From a virus, in the IMG/VR virus record IMGVR_UViG_3300027861_000107, positions 1 through 33,781 of that record: a DNA stretch of 33,781 nt, one strand, 5' to 3'. The notes beneath the pieces are model-generated. The model was not told where the DNA came from. It saw only the letters and a list, made by a program, of their open reading frames with translations, and did no database searches. Shown piece by piece: positions 7,701-15,678 of the stretch (positions are counted from its first letter, which is position 1; every line of letters begins with the position of its first letter). Made by a program: the position numbers and the translations under genes.

Positions 7701-10700
7701 GGCATAGAAAAAGGCGGCACAGGAGATAAAGCTCTTGGTGTTGTTGGAGCGGGTGTTTATGGGGGAATGGCCGGTGCGGGAATCGGTGTTCTGTTAGCAC
7801 CATTTACTGCGGGAATTTCTATTCCAGTAGCAGCAGCCATTGGTGGAATCATTGGTGCCATAACAGAAGTCGTAAAGATATTCACAGAAGGAACAGATAT
7901 CTTAGACAAATACATCATCAAGCCTTTGATGATTCTTGCAGGCCCATTGCTCGCAAACATCATGGGTCCATTCAAGATGATCAAAGCTTTGTTCACAGGC
8001 GACTTCACAATGTTTGTAGATGGATTGACAGACATGTTCTTATCCATCCCCAAGATGATTGGCAAAGGATTGATGTATGTCGTTCAAGACATATTTGGAT
8101 TTGATTTGTCTGGTGTACTAGGAGAGCTTTCAGCAGCATGGGATGGATTTGTTGGATACTTCAGCGAAGCTTGGACAGCTTTCACAGATGCTTTAGGGTT
8201 TGATATTTCTGGCGTACTAGATGGAATAAGCGCTGGCTTTGAGTGGCTTTACAATGCAGTCAAACCAGTTGCGGAAGTGATTTATGGGGCTCTTGTAATT
8301 GGATTCGAGGCTTTAACAGCAGTTCTTAAATGGGCAGGCCCTAAAGTTGTATGGTTGGCGGCAGTGCTTGGAGGATTCATAAAGGGTCTTTGGCAAGGAT
8401 TCATGATGATCATGAAGCCGATCATTTTCGTATTCAAAATTGTCTGGAAAGTCGTATCAGGAATTGTCAAAGGAATTGTTGGAATATTCACATGGCTATA
8501 TGACGTGCTAATTGGAAACTCCATCATACCAGACCTTATCTTTGGAATCATTAAGTTCTTCTTAATGTTGCCATTCAAGATTATGGGAGCATTGTGGAAC
8601 TTGCTAAAGAAATTACCGGGTCTTATATGGGAAGGACTAAAATTCCTTGGTGGACTGGCAATGAAACTGATCCCCATGATTTGGGATTTCCTCAAGCAAC
8701 TTCCGGGAATGGCATGGGATATAATAAAGAAAATTCCGGGTCTTCTATGGAAGGGAATCAAAGGCATCGGCGGTCTTCTATGGAAAGGCATCAAAGGTAT
8801 TGGCGGCATGATCTGGGACGGTCTATCGACTCTTCCGGGATTGCTTCTTGATGGAATGAAAGGGGCTCTTCTTGCAGCTTGGAACTGGTTCAAAGGAACA
8901 GTTGAAGGAGCAGCAGATTACGTCACGGGTGCCGACATTGTAAAGAACATCGCAGATCAAAACGCATCAATAGAAAGAGGAGAAGATACCCACTATGGAA
9001 ACATCGACAAAAGACAGGCCAAGATAAAAGACCCAACAGAAGCTTTGAAGCAGGCAGAGAAAGATGCCGAGATGAATCAGAAAAAGCTCACTGGTCAGGA
9101 AAGACATCTTAAAGGTTTGATCAAAGATGGTGGCAGAGGAGGAAGAAGCTGGGGAAGTGATGCAGTCATACCAGACTGGACGGGATTGGATTCTGCAAAA
9201 AATGCAAATGTAGAATCAGTCAAGGGTCAAAAGAGTCTCATTAAAAAAGTCAGGGGAAGACAAGAAGCATTAGATGCAAAAGTTAGAACATTAAGAAGAC
9301 AACAATTAGAACACTTCCTACAATCCGCTGATCCAAAATCTCCAATGGCAATCAAAGCTAAAAAAGCTTTAGATACTATGGATAAAGCTAAAGCAATTAA
9401 AGGAGGAGCCTTCTCCAGCGGGACGGCGCTAAGGTTTGCCTTACAAGAACAAGCAGGAGCACATTATGAAGACTTCAGCTATGACTTAAATAAATCCAAC
9501 GCAGCCAAAGAAAAGAAATCATCCGAAGAATCTGCCAAGAAAAAGATAAGTGTTAGTGGACAAGGAGCTTTTGCGAAAGGCCAAGGAAAAGAAGCTGGAG
9601 CGAAAGGCCAAGGAAAAGAAGCTGGAGCGGAAGCTCTATCAAAAACCATGAAAGAGCATGGACCTGAAAAGGGAACAGCAGACCAAGCAAACAAAGCCAT
9701 GGTCACTCCGGGAAGCATTTACACCCACGACGCTCACTGCGAAGCAGTTCTCATTAAGATACTTGAAGCCTTGGGAGGAAGTCACACTCCTTCTAAAGCT
9801 GTCAATAGTATTGCAGAAGGAGGAGAAGGAGGAATTGGTGGAACTGGTGGTGGTGGATTTTTACAAAGAACTGCTAAATTCTTAGAATCTGGATTTGAAA
9901 GTTGGAAGCGTTTGAGCGGATTAACATCAAAAACAAAACAATCAACATCTAAAGAAACAACTCTTGATGTTGCAAGCGGAAAACCTTCAAAAAGTACAAA
10001 CATGATTTCAGTCATGGCTGTAATGATGGACCTAATGTTGTCTATGGCCAAAGATGTTAGAGCAATTAGAAATTCTGTAACATTAGTTGGAGTTGGAGCG
10101 TTCGACAAAAAGCAAGGTAAAGAAGCTGTAACTTCTGTTGTAGATCAACTTTCTAAAGAAGTTGCAATAACCAGTGGCAGCATTGGTGCTAGTGCTGGTG
10201 CAAAAGCACCAGTACCTCCAAAGACGCCAGCACCTCCAAAGACGCCAGCACCAATGGCACCGAAGTCAAAACCGCCAATTGCGGCTGCTGCATCCGCTGC
10301 GTCTACAGATAAACAAAAGACAGAAGGGCCTATAACTGCAACTGCGGGAGAAGCAGGTGCGTTCGATAAGAAGCAAGGCAGAGAAGCTGGATCAGAAGCT
10401 CTATCAAGAACCATGAAAGAGCACGGCCCTGCAAAGGCAGCAGAAGAGCAAGCCAGTAAAGCAATGATGACTCATGATGTTTATTGTGAAGCTGTTCTCT
10501 TTAAGATACTTGAAGTTTTAGGTGACTGTTGTGCTCCCGGCAAAACAATATCTTCTATTGCCAATGTTACATCAACTGCAACTGGAGGAACTTCTTCTGT
10601 CTCCAATAACAGAACTGGTGATTCCTCTAGGCAAGACAAAACAAAAATTGCATTGAGTCGGATTGACTCTATTGGCAGCAACAGAGTTTCTACCGGAATT

Positions 10701-12992
10701 TCTTCTGTAGCCAATAACAGAACTGGTGATTCCTCTAGGCAAGACAAAACAAAAATTGCATTGAGTCGGATTGACTCTATTGGCAGCAACAGAGTTTCTA
10801 CCGGAATTTCTTCTGTAGCCAATAACAGAACTGGTGATTCTTCTAGGCGAGACGCAGTAAGCCGATTCAATTCTGCTGACTTTAATGTTTCTTCAGCTTC
10901 TAATGTTGCTAGAAGTTCTATTGGCGATTCTAGGTTGGACAGATCAACAATGGCAATGAATAGAAGTAAGTCTACTGGATTTAATGTTGCTGGAGGTTCT
11001 GCAACTGACTCTGCAATGTTTGAAAATTCATATAACAGAAAAAGCGGATACCAAAGTTTTGTTGGATTTGGAAACAAACCAGACGCAACAGGTTCAGAAC
11101 TAGAATTGCTCAAAAAAGAATTAGGAGGAGGAGCTATAACAGCAGGATCATCAAATCCTAGAAGCATGGCTCATAGAGTTGATGATGGAAAGCCATCAAA
11201 AAGTTCAAACATGATTTCAGTCATGGCAGTAATGATGGACCTAGTATTGTCTATAGCCAAAGATATTAGAGCAATAAGAGGTTCTGTAACATTGATTGGA
11301 ACTGGAGCATTTGACAAGAGACAAGGCAGAGAAGCCATCACCTCTGTTGTGGATCAACTCTCTAAAGAAACTGCAATGGCGAGCGCAGGAGCAGTTTTGC
11401 CTCCTGTCAGTAATCCAGACAACATTAGAACATTATCTGGCCGCTATTCTAACACCGCATCAGGTGGTGCCGGTGGTGCTGGTTCAGGAGTCGGAGGTGC
11501 TGGTGGTGCTGGTGGTTCGGGATTCGGTGGATCATCTATTATGGAAAACATTAGATCAGGAGTTTCCAATGTATTATTCGGTGTAGCAAAAACATCTAAA
11601 GCAATTGCAGAAAGTATAGGAGGAGCAGCGTCCGCTACCGCCGCAGGTGGAGTTGGAGGAGCAGGCGGAACTGGTGGTGCTGGTGGAATGACAACTATCC
11701 TATCTGGCATTATGGATTTAGTTTTGTCCATTGCCAAAGACATGAGAATTGTAAGCAGTTCTGTAACGATGGTTGGAACTGGAGCTTTTGCCAAAGGTCA
11801 AAGCAAAGAAGCAATGATTTCCGAAATGGACAAGTCTGTCAAAACCATGATGATGTCCATGTCAACAAAAACAGTTGGAGGTGAAGGCGGTGCGCCATCA
11901 CCACAAATGCTTGAGAAACTAGAGAAGTTAAAAGCACTTGTGTCTTATCAAAAAGAACATCTCTTAAAGACAGGAACAACAAACGATTCAGTAACTTCCG
12001 AAATGCAAAGACTCAAAGAGTCAATGATGAGTAAAGAGAAATCGGAAAAGACATCAGGCAACACAACGCTTGCCAACACAGGTGCATTTGCTAAAGATCA
12101 AAGCAAAGAAGCCGCAAGTGAAGGAGTCACAGGATTCGTTAAATCGATTGCAGCAGCGAACCGTTTTGCTGCCGACTCTACGTTGAAATGGCTGTCAAAT
12201 CTTTCTGATACTTACAAGAGCATTGGAGAAGCCCCTGCTAGAGCGCTTGGTATTGGAGAAGGTCTTAAATCTTCTGTTGAAGAAAAGAGTAAAAGCAGTT
12301 CTTCTTCAGATGTGACTAACGCTTTGAACAAAGGTGCTTTTGATAGAGAAAACATACATGATGCTAAAAGAGAATCTGTTGCTGAATACATTGCGAGAGT
12401 CACAGGATCGTCTCATTCAGGATCATCTCAAAACTCTGTTAATGAATTAAGTAAACTTCATGATTCATCATCTTCATCAGATGATCAAAGCAGATCAATT
12501 GAAACTTCTTTGGCAAGAACCATGGATTGGCTAGAGTCCGCAGGAAATGTCACTGAACAACATGCTACTGGAGATGCTCATGTGGCTGGAATGGATTATA
12601 CAGAAGAGACAAAAGGAATTGTCAACACCTTAATGACAAACAGAGCCCAACTAGAAAGAGGTCTTGAAGCAAGAAAATATGGGGATTTGGGACAAGGTAG
12701 CTCTATTATTCCGGGGATGGATGAAGTTGGGTCTTATCTCTTAGGCGAACAATCAGAAAACATGAAGAAGATGGTTGCACTACTCGCTTCAATCGACTCA
12801 AAAGTCGGAAGAGGAGGAGGATCATCTAACACACCTGAAGTAATTGGATCAAATGGTAAAAGACAAAGAGACCTTCAACATGGCGGTCTTGACATGAATG
12901 TGCTATCTCAAATTGATCCAAGTTGGGGATTGACATATTTTGATGGTCAATTCGGAGATGTAACCACAGAAGGAAATGATACCTACGGTTAA
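4746..12992 (+). CDS. Tail tape-measure protein
   Basis: At 2748 residues this is by far the largest product, directly upstream of the baseplate genes, where tape measures lie. GTG start with CGGAG at 4736-4740. Order: Ala/Ser-rich helical N-terminus; Gly-rich linker (about 182-200); long helical region; hydrophobic stretch (773-820); KMFGKGGTAA repeats (826-855); second hydrophobic stretch (998-1040); Trp/Gly-rich amphipathic region (about 1175-1385, with LLWKGIKGIGG units); then a low-complexity half with repeated modules. GAF(D/A)K.Q.(K/R)EA-type motifs start near residues 1607, 1784, 1871, 2187, 2346 and 2446, with a degenerate one near 2530. Tape measures set tail length at roughly 0.15 nm per residue, giving an upper bound near 410 nm if all of it spans the tube. 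No lytic or peptidase motif was noticed. Confidence 0.93.
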   Translation: MADIGSNRVVDLSNATIAGLASALKGPVQVSYTANVPVAEGKLDNLYTATNNVASRIDASARADADSASIFANAVTEMKSAISGRKGSDENSGSENGLLRDVANSARGLFNASRNCGLQVDVCNISAGAIKDIANAVKASKGAASVVTKKIGSTTRVRRPTKQLGKALDHSIDDLGDRLMASGGGRGGGGSGGGRGGDAPMGPGGAKAAKSVKNLAGVIETLGGIVAGIGKAASSAFDLNLWNMLPNIKAANEFRENIRALSFQTLGYVQSNGELASSYMHVTAQAQASGETLEQFQIHMLKSAERGLKRLSKSERAAFAARNKTLKGDKLAAKIRQMEQKRTISVTSTALHTANMLKMEVGATNDLFTSWHMQLGMSANQMSQIGRHMQAVARSSGVTGAELQNAMKSADKLAKLLRSAGGFTTGAAKNVTELSTLYQKYGVSDKMAAQLEARTSLAAFQAAGVEIQGQLLRIAASGGGAALQEKVRLGGSLDSRADQKAMAKGRDVEMRKYLSGYEELLKAKGAIKPGGSIEDLDLTQMTEVLRSALPNAEYQLLNYRMEQLMGGGLGDLESTFKAEAELMQTTQKNMTDLGAEITKNTKLFGANSDQVKEAQRRLQAMETDSLQSMFEEVADAARGVEGGFNNMGADAKATLLASLTDMHGADVAQKFMADLGGGATSLIKGLETQAQGVGVSLDKVIGESGFEGGTAKLQKMLASGNQDQMAAAMSVLKTAGADISLREKVGADPVTDARDKIRRAHNKGQDITQTGLLYVVDWLGTWGVLGMAALGGLGAIFLGVGAMIGGGLLKGGMLGSLFGKGGTVAKMFGKGGTAAKMFGKGGTAAKMFGKGGTAARAAGAANPFASMTGHMGRAAGGTGRGAAAAGRSKLFGKGGTLPKWLGGGGKAARLAAGPGSTLATQGGAKVASKGLGGLLGKIAAPLQLAIGGITGALEAKEAGRTTAEGTLLGVLTGDAKTGSMFSGMLGIEKGGTGDKALGVVGAGVYGGMAGAGIGVLLAPFTAGISIPVAAAIGGIIGAITEVVKIFTEGTDILDKYIIKPLMILAGPLLANIMGPFKMIKALFTGDFTMFVDGLTDMFLSIPKMIGKGLMYVVQDIFGFDLSGVLGELSAAWDGFVGYFSEAWTAFTDALGFDISGVLDGISAGFEWLYNAVKPVAEVIYGALVIGFEALTAVLKWAGPKVVWLAAVLGGFIKGLWQGFMMIMKPIIFVFKIVWKVVSGIVKGIVGIFTWLYDVLIGNSIIPDLIFGIIKFFLMLPFKIMGALWNLLKKLPGLIWEGLKFLGGLAMKLIPMIWDFLKQLPGMAWDIIKKIPGLLWKGIKGIGGLLWKGIKGIGGMIWDGLSTLPGLLLDGMKGALLAAWNWFKGTVEGAADYVTGADIVKNIADQNASIERGEDTHYGNIDKRQAKIKDPTEALKQAEKDAEMNQKKLTGQERHLKGLIKDGGRGGRSWGSDAVIPDWTGLDSAKNANVESVKGQKSLIKKVRGRQEALDAKVRTLRRQQLEHFLQSADPKSPMAIKAKKALDTMDKAKAIKGGAFSSGTALRFALQEQAGAHYEDFSYDLNKSNAAKEKKSSEESAKKKISVSGQGAFAKGQGKEAGAKGQGKEAGAEALSKTMKEHGPEKGTADQANKAMVTPGSIYTHDAHCEAVLIKILEALGGSHTPSKAVNSIAEGGEGGIGGTGGGGFLQRTAKFLESGFESWKRLSGLTSKTKQSTSKETTLDVASGKPSKSTNMISVMAVMMDLMLSMAKDVRAIRNSVTLVGVGAFDKKQGKEAVTSVVDQLSKEVAITSGSIGASAGAKAPVPPKTPAPPKTPAPMAPKSKPPIAAAASAASTDKQKTEGPITATAGEAGAFDKKQGREAGSEALSRTMKEHGPAKAAEEQASKAMMTHDVYCEAVLFKILEVLGDCCAPGKTISSIANVTSTATGGTSSVSNNRTGDSSRQDKTKIALSRIDSIGSNRVSTGISSVANNRTGDSSRQDKTKIALSRIDSIGSNRVSTGISSVANNRTGDSSRRDAVSRFNSADFNVSSASNVARSSIGDSRLDRSTMAMNRSKSTGFNVAGGSATDSAMFENSYNRKSGYQSFVGFGNKPDATGSELELLKKELGGGAITAGSSNPRSMAHRVDDGKPSKSSNMISVMAVMMDLVLSIAKDIRAIRGSVTLIGTGAFDKRQGREAITSVVDQLSKETAMASAGAVLPPVSNPDNIRTLSGRYSNTASGGAGGAGSGVGGAGGAGGSGFGGSSIMENIRSGVSNVLFGVAKTSKAIAESIGGAASATAAGGVGGAGGTGGAGGMTTILSGIMDLVLSIAKDMRIVSSSVTMVGTGAFAKGQSKEAMISEMDKSVKTMMMSMSTKTVGGEGGAPSPQMLEKLEKLKALVSYQKEHLLKTGTTNDSVTSEMQRLKESMMSKEKSEKTSGNTTLANTGAFAKDQSKEAASEGVTGFVKSIAAANRFAADSTLKWLSNLSDTYKSIGEAPARALGIGEGLKSSVEEKSKSSSSSDVTNALNKGAFDRENIHDAKRESVAEYIARVTGSSHSGSSQNSVNELSKLHDSSSSSDDQSRSIETSLARTMDWLESAGNVTEQHATGDAHVAGMDYTEETKGIVNTLMTNRAQLERGLEARKYGDLGQGSSIIPGMDEVGSYLLGEQSENMKKMVALLASIDSKVGRGGGSSNTPEVIGSNGKRQRDLQHGGLDMNVLSQIDPSWGLTYFDGQFGDVTTEGNDTYG
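7221..7310 (+). repeat. Three 30-bp tandem repeats in the tape measure
   Basis: The unit AAGATGTTTGGCAAAGGTGG plus ten bases occurs at 7221-7250, 7251-7280 and 7281-7310, differing only in the last base. A diverged copy lies at 7191-7220. It encodes KMFGKGGTAA. Identity at silent positions points to recent amplification. Confidence 0.95.
9573..9626 (+). repeat. Two perfect 27-bp tandem repeats in the tape measure
   Basis: Positions 9573-9599 and 9600-9626 are identical and encode AKGQGKEAG twice. This extends one GAFAKGQGKEA motif, which elsewhere in the protein occurs singly. Confidence 0.93.
9978..10160 (+). repeat. Dispersed 183-bp module, copy 1
   Basis: It encodes GKPSK..NMISVMAVMMDL through GAFDK and DQLSKE. 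A diverged copy of the same length, with no indels, lies at 11187-11369, and a shorter relative near 11690-11840. Confidence 0.88.
10590..10849 (+). repeat. 108-bp tandem repeat in the tape measure, about 2.4 copies
   Basis: A 36-codon unit (SSVANNRTGDSSRQDKTK...) repeats with a period of 108 bases. CCAATAACAG recurs at 10603, 10711 and 10819. Copies one and two are identical over about 100 bases, and the third is partial and diverges after 10850. Confidence 0.95.
11187..11369 (+). repeat. Dispersed 183-bp module, copy 2
   Basis: Diverged copy of 9978-10160 with the same length and frame. It is separated from copy 1 by a second copy of the TMKEHGP module and the 108-bp repeats. Confidence 0.88.
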
Positions 12993-13000
12993 GGAGAAAC

Positions 13001-13561
13001 ATGAAAGCTACAAATAATGGAAGTTTGAATCCAATACCAAATTGTTATATTGACATACCAGTTGCAGGTACGGTTCATAGAATTTGTATGAATAATTTGC
13101 CGGATGTATCAGATACAAAATCTGCTATTTATAACAACGAAGGAATCATTGGAAGAGCATTTCCTTTATACACATATTCTCATTCTGGGGATAGACAAAT
13201 AAATGTACAAATACACTTTTTTGCTGTAGAGAGATCAGATGTAAATCAAAACATTCAAGATTTAAGAGCTATTCAAAGTGCTGTGTATCCAAGAGAGGGC
13301 ATTGGACGAACTCCTTATAGACCACCTCCAGTTTGTAAAATACAATGTGGAAACTTGCTTGTCGGAAACCCCGCACGATCTGCTCCACCAGAGGATCTTT
13401 GTGTAATTTTACAATCTTACAGTGTTAAGTTTCCAACGGAAGTGGCATTTGATTCAGAAACTATTACCCCTTATAGATTTGATGTAGAAACATCATGGCT
13501 TACTGCATATTCGGCTGAAGAACTTCCTTGGGCTAGAAGAATATACGAGACAGGGAGATAA
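13001..13561 (+). CDS. Baseplate tube-adapter/peripheral hub protein candidate (CIS-tube or gp48/54-type position)
   Basis: The 186-residue, all-beta-looking protein has FPLYTYSHSGDRQINVQIHF (about 55-74), a YPREG....Y.PPPVCKIQCG segment (about 97-118), and an ending typical of tail-tube-like domains in which a PP.v....G turn is followed by a strand and a final DVETSWLTAY strand. Proteins of this layout lie between tape measure and hub in contractile phages and injection systems and initiate or cap the tube. The family assignment rests on pattern and position, not on a decisive motif. It has AAGGAG before the ATG, and the next gene starts one base after its stop. Confidence 0.55.
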   Translation: MKATNNGSLNPIPNCYIDIPVAGTVHRICMNNLPDVSDTKSAIYNNEGIIGRAFPLYTYSHSGDRQINVQIHFFAVERSDVNQNIQDLRAIQSAVYPREGIGRTPYRPPPVCKIQCGNLLVGNPARSAPPEDLCVILQSYSVKFPTEVAFDSETITPYRFDVETSWLTAYSAEELPWARRIYETGR

Positions 13562-13562
13562 C

Positions 13563-13892
13563 ATGACTCAACTAATAGAACCTAGTGGATTAAACCCAAG
13601 ACAAGTAGCTACGCCAAATAGTAGGTATCTTAGAAATCAAAATGTGATTTATTATGGAGAGCAAAGATTTCTAACATACGATCTTTACGTTAGAGTTCCA
13701 TACAAAAGAACAGGAAATGAAAAAGTCATGGTGATAACAAAAGGAGTCGAATATAGACCAGATTTGGTTTCTTTTGACTTTTATGGATTTCCTGAAAATT
13801 GGTGGAAAATACTTGAAGCAAATAAGATGAGTGACATATTTGATTTCAAGACAGGCAAAACAATTCTTCTTCCAGATATAACAGGTGGATAA
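13563..13892 (+). CDS. gp53-like baseplate wedge protein
   Basis: The 109-residue protein has VEYRPDLVSFDFYGFPENWW (about 66-85) followed by KILEANKMSDIFDFKTGKTI and a final ILLPD. The run D...... YG.P..WW.IL..N...D......G..I..P is the hallmark of T4 gp53-type wedge proteins and related LysM-like peg proteins of contractile baseplates. T4 gp53 is about 196 residues, so this is a short version holding the core. It ends in TAATG, overlapping the hub gene. Its role would be to join the wedges to the hub/tube end. Confidence 0.72.
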   Translation: MTQLIEPSGLNPRQVATPNSRYLRNQNVIYYGEQRFLTYDLYVRVPYKRTGNEKVMVITKGVEYRPDLVSFDFYGFPENWWKILEANKMSDIFDFKTGKTILLPDITGG

Positions 13893-15652
13893 TGGCATCA
13901 CAATTACCAAAATTAGTTCCAGCCCTACCTACTGGACTTTCTTTCCAGCCGCTTTCTCAAATAGGAAGTGCGGTAAGTGGAGGAGCAAATGCAGCAGCAG
14001 GAGGATCAGCAACTTGTAACACTGCTCAGTCAGATACACTTCAACCAGTTCTTACAGGATGTGCAGCGCAAGTTACTGATTGTACTGCAAAAGGTCCAGA
14101 GAAAGGAAACACTTTAGCTCCATATGTGTTAGTTGAATTTGGCGCATTTGGAGCAGATGGTCTAAACACAGGCAATAAGATAACTGTATCAAATGAATCA
14201 TCTCCCGGAACAAGCCCTCCTCATACAGCCATTGTTCAATCATTTGAACTTGGATTTTCAGATGGTCTAGGAGGAAAAATTGTAATACAAGACACAGAGG
14301 GTGGAAGCTTTGTGCAATTTGCAGAAAACTTATTTGCTGATTGGAAGTGTCTTGAAAATCCAGTTACAACACCTCAAATAAAGATGCAATTTGGTTGGGT
14401 GAAATCAGGTTGTGAAAGACCTTATCCGTTTTCGTTTTCAAGATGCTATTATGGAATCATTGACGGTTTAGACACAAGTTACACAGAAGGAAAATTCATT
14501 GCCGAACTTAAAATCATAGACATAGGAAAAGCAATGACCGAAGGACATGTAGAAGCGGTCAAAGGTTCTGATGACCAAACTTGGTGTTTAGCTGATGCAA
14601 TTAGAGCTTTGCTTACAAATGATGTTTCTCCAAATGTTGGAAATGTATCTTTTAGAAAAGTCGAAGGTGGAGAACTTGTGCCAACAGGGTTTCTAAAAAA
14701 TGATGCCGATTGTGGAGGACCAGTTCCAGATGGAGGAGACGGACAACCTTCGATAACAGGCGGGAAAGGTCCGAAAGATAAATGGGATCCAAAATCACAG
14801 CCTAAAATGACAGCCGCAATGCGATGGATAAAAGATTACAATTCAGTAGACAAAAAAGGTTGGCGTCCTTTTTATGATCCATCTACTCCGGGTGGAGAAA
14901 TAATTTTTCTAGCAGATTCCAAACCTCATTGCGATGATGCTCCAACAAGCTTTTTCTGGGATAAATGCTTGGGTCATTATATTGTAAATGGCGGGAATGA
15001 AAGTCCTGTCTTAGAGTTCAATCCTAAGATACATTGGGACTTTGCCATGCTTGTATCAGGTGGTGGTCAAACTGGAGATCAAAAAGTTAAACCATTGCCA
15101 GAAGAAGGAAGTAAGTCTCCCGGCAGAAGAGATTGCCCAAAATTAAAAAGAGCAATAATACCGGGTGCAGGACATCCAATGGCAATTACCAGTAATGAAG
15201 TTCTGTTGAATCAAGAAGGTGCTAATGCTGAAGATGAAGGTCATAAAGCCCAAATAAATCAATTCAAGGCTTACAGAGTAAACATTGCACCAATTAACGC
15301 AGAATTAGTAATTATTGGAGATCCAGAATATTACCCACTTAAGACTCAAGGAAAATACGTGTCCATCACAGTTATAAACCCTTTCTTTGTACAGAAGAAT
15401 GGAGGACAAGATGATGGAGGATGTGCTGATTGGAATGTTACAACAATAAACGCATGTAATGAAGTTTTGTCACATCCGGGTTGGCAAGTAATGAAAATAA
15501 TGCACAAAATTGAATTAGGAAAGTATACGACTCATTTAACAGTTCAACAAGCTGGTCCGGGAACACTAGATGGAAACCAAGGACAACATGGTGGATTATG
15601 GGAAGGCGAAGGCGGCTGGAACAATGGATGGACTCCAGTTTCTTGTAGTTAA
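13892..15652 (+). CDS. Baseplate hub protein (T4 gp27 / P2 gpD-like)
   Basis: The 586-residue protein lies between the gp53-like and spike genes, the usual hub position. The N-terminal part has an Ala/Gly/Ser-rich leader (1-50) and then tube-like beta domains (PYVLVEFGAFGADG near 77-90, FELGFSDGLGGKIVIQD near 117-133). The C-terminal part carries the hub signature: AELVIIGDPEYYPL...GKYVSI.VINPFF, and later PGWQVMKIMHKIELGKYTTH (about 530-549), the conserved final strands of gp27/gpD proteins. A loop-rich Gly/Asp/Lys region (about 270-420) is an insertion compared with short hubs. I count about 14 cysteines, unusual for a cytoplasmically assembled hub. It would form the trimeric platform under the tube that holds the spike. 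Confidence 0.75.
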   Translation: MASQLPKLVPALPTGLSFQPLSQIGSAVSGGANAAAGGSATCNTAQSDTLQPVLTGCAAQVTDCTAKGPEKGNTLAPYVLVEFGAFGADGLNTGNKITVSNESSPGTSPPHTAIVQSFELGFSDGLGGKIVIQDTEGGSFVQFAENLFADWKCLENPVTTPQIKMQFGWVKSGCERPYPFSFSRCYYGIIDGLDTSYTEGKFIAELKIIDIGKAMTEGHVEAVKGSDDQTWCLADAIRALLTNDVSPNVGNVSFRKVEGGELVPTGFLKNDADCGGPVPDGGDGQPSITGGKGPKDKWDPKSQPKMTAAMRWIKDYNSVDKKGWRPFYDPSTPGGEIIFLADSKPHCDDAPTSFFWDKCLGHYIVNGGNESPVLEFNPKIHWDFAMLVSGGGQTGDQKVKPLPEEGSKSPGRRDCPKLKRAIIPGAGHPMAITSNEVLLNQEGANAEDEGHKAQINQFKAYRVNIAPINAELVIIGDPEYYPLKTQGKYVSITVINPFFVQKNGGQDDGGCADWNVTTINACNEVLSHPGWQVMKIMHKIELGKYTTHLTVQQAGPGTLDGNQGQHGGLWEGEGGWNNGWTPVSCS

Positions 15653-15678
15653 CAAACAATTAAAGGATGTAATGTAAA

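Noticed and set aside
6914-8893. Long leftward open frames inside the tape measure (up to about 200 codons)
   Set aside because: They are Pro/Ala-rich mirror images of Gly/Ala-rich coding sequence, without ribosome sites or family motifs.
10590-10849. Tandem repeats as a possible CRISPR array
   Set aside because: The repeats are adjacent without spacers, are in frame with the tape measure, and encode the same peptide.
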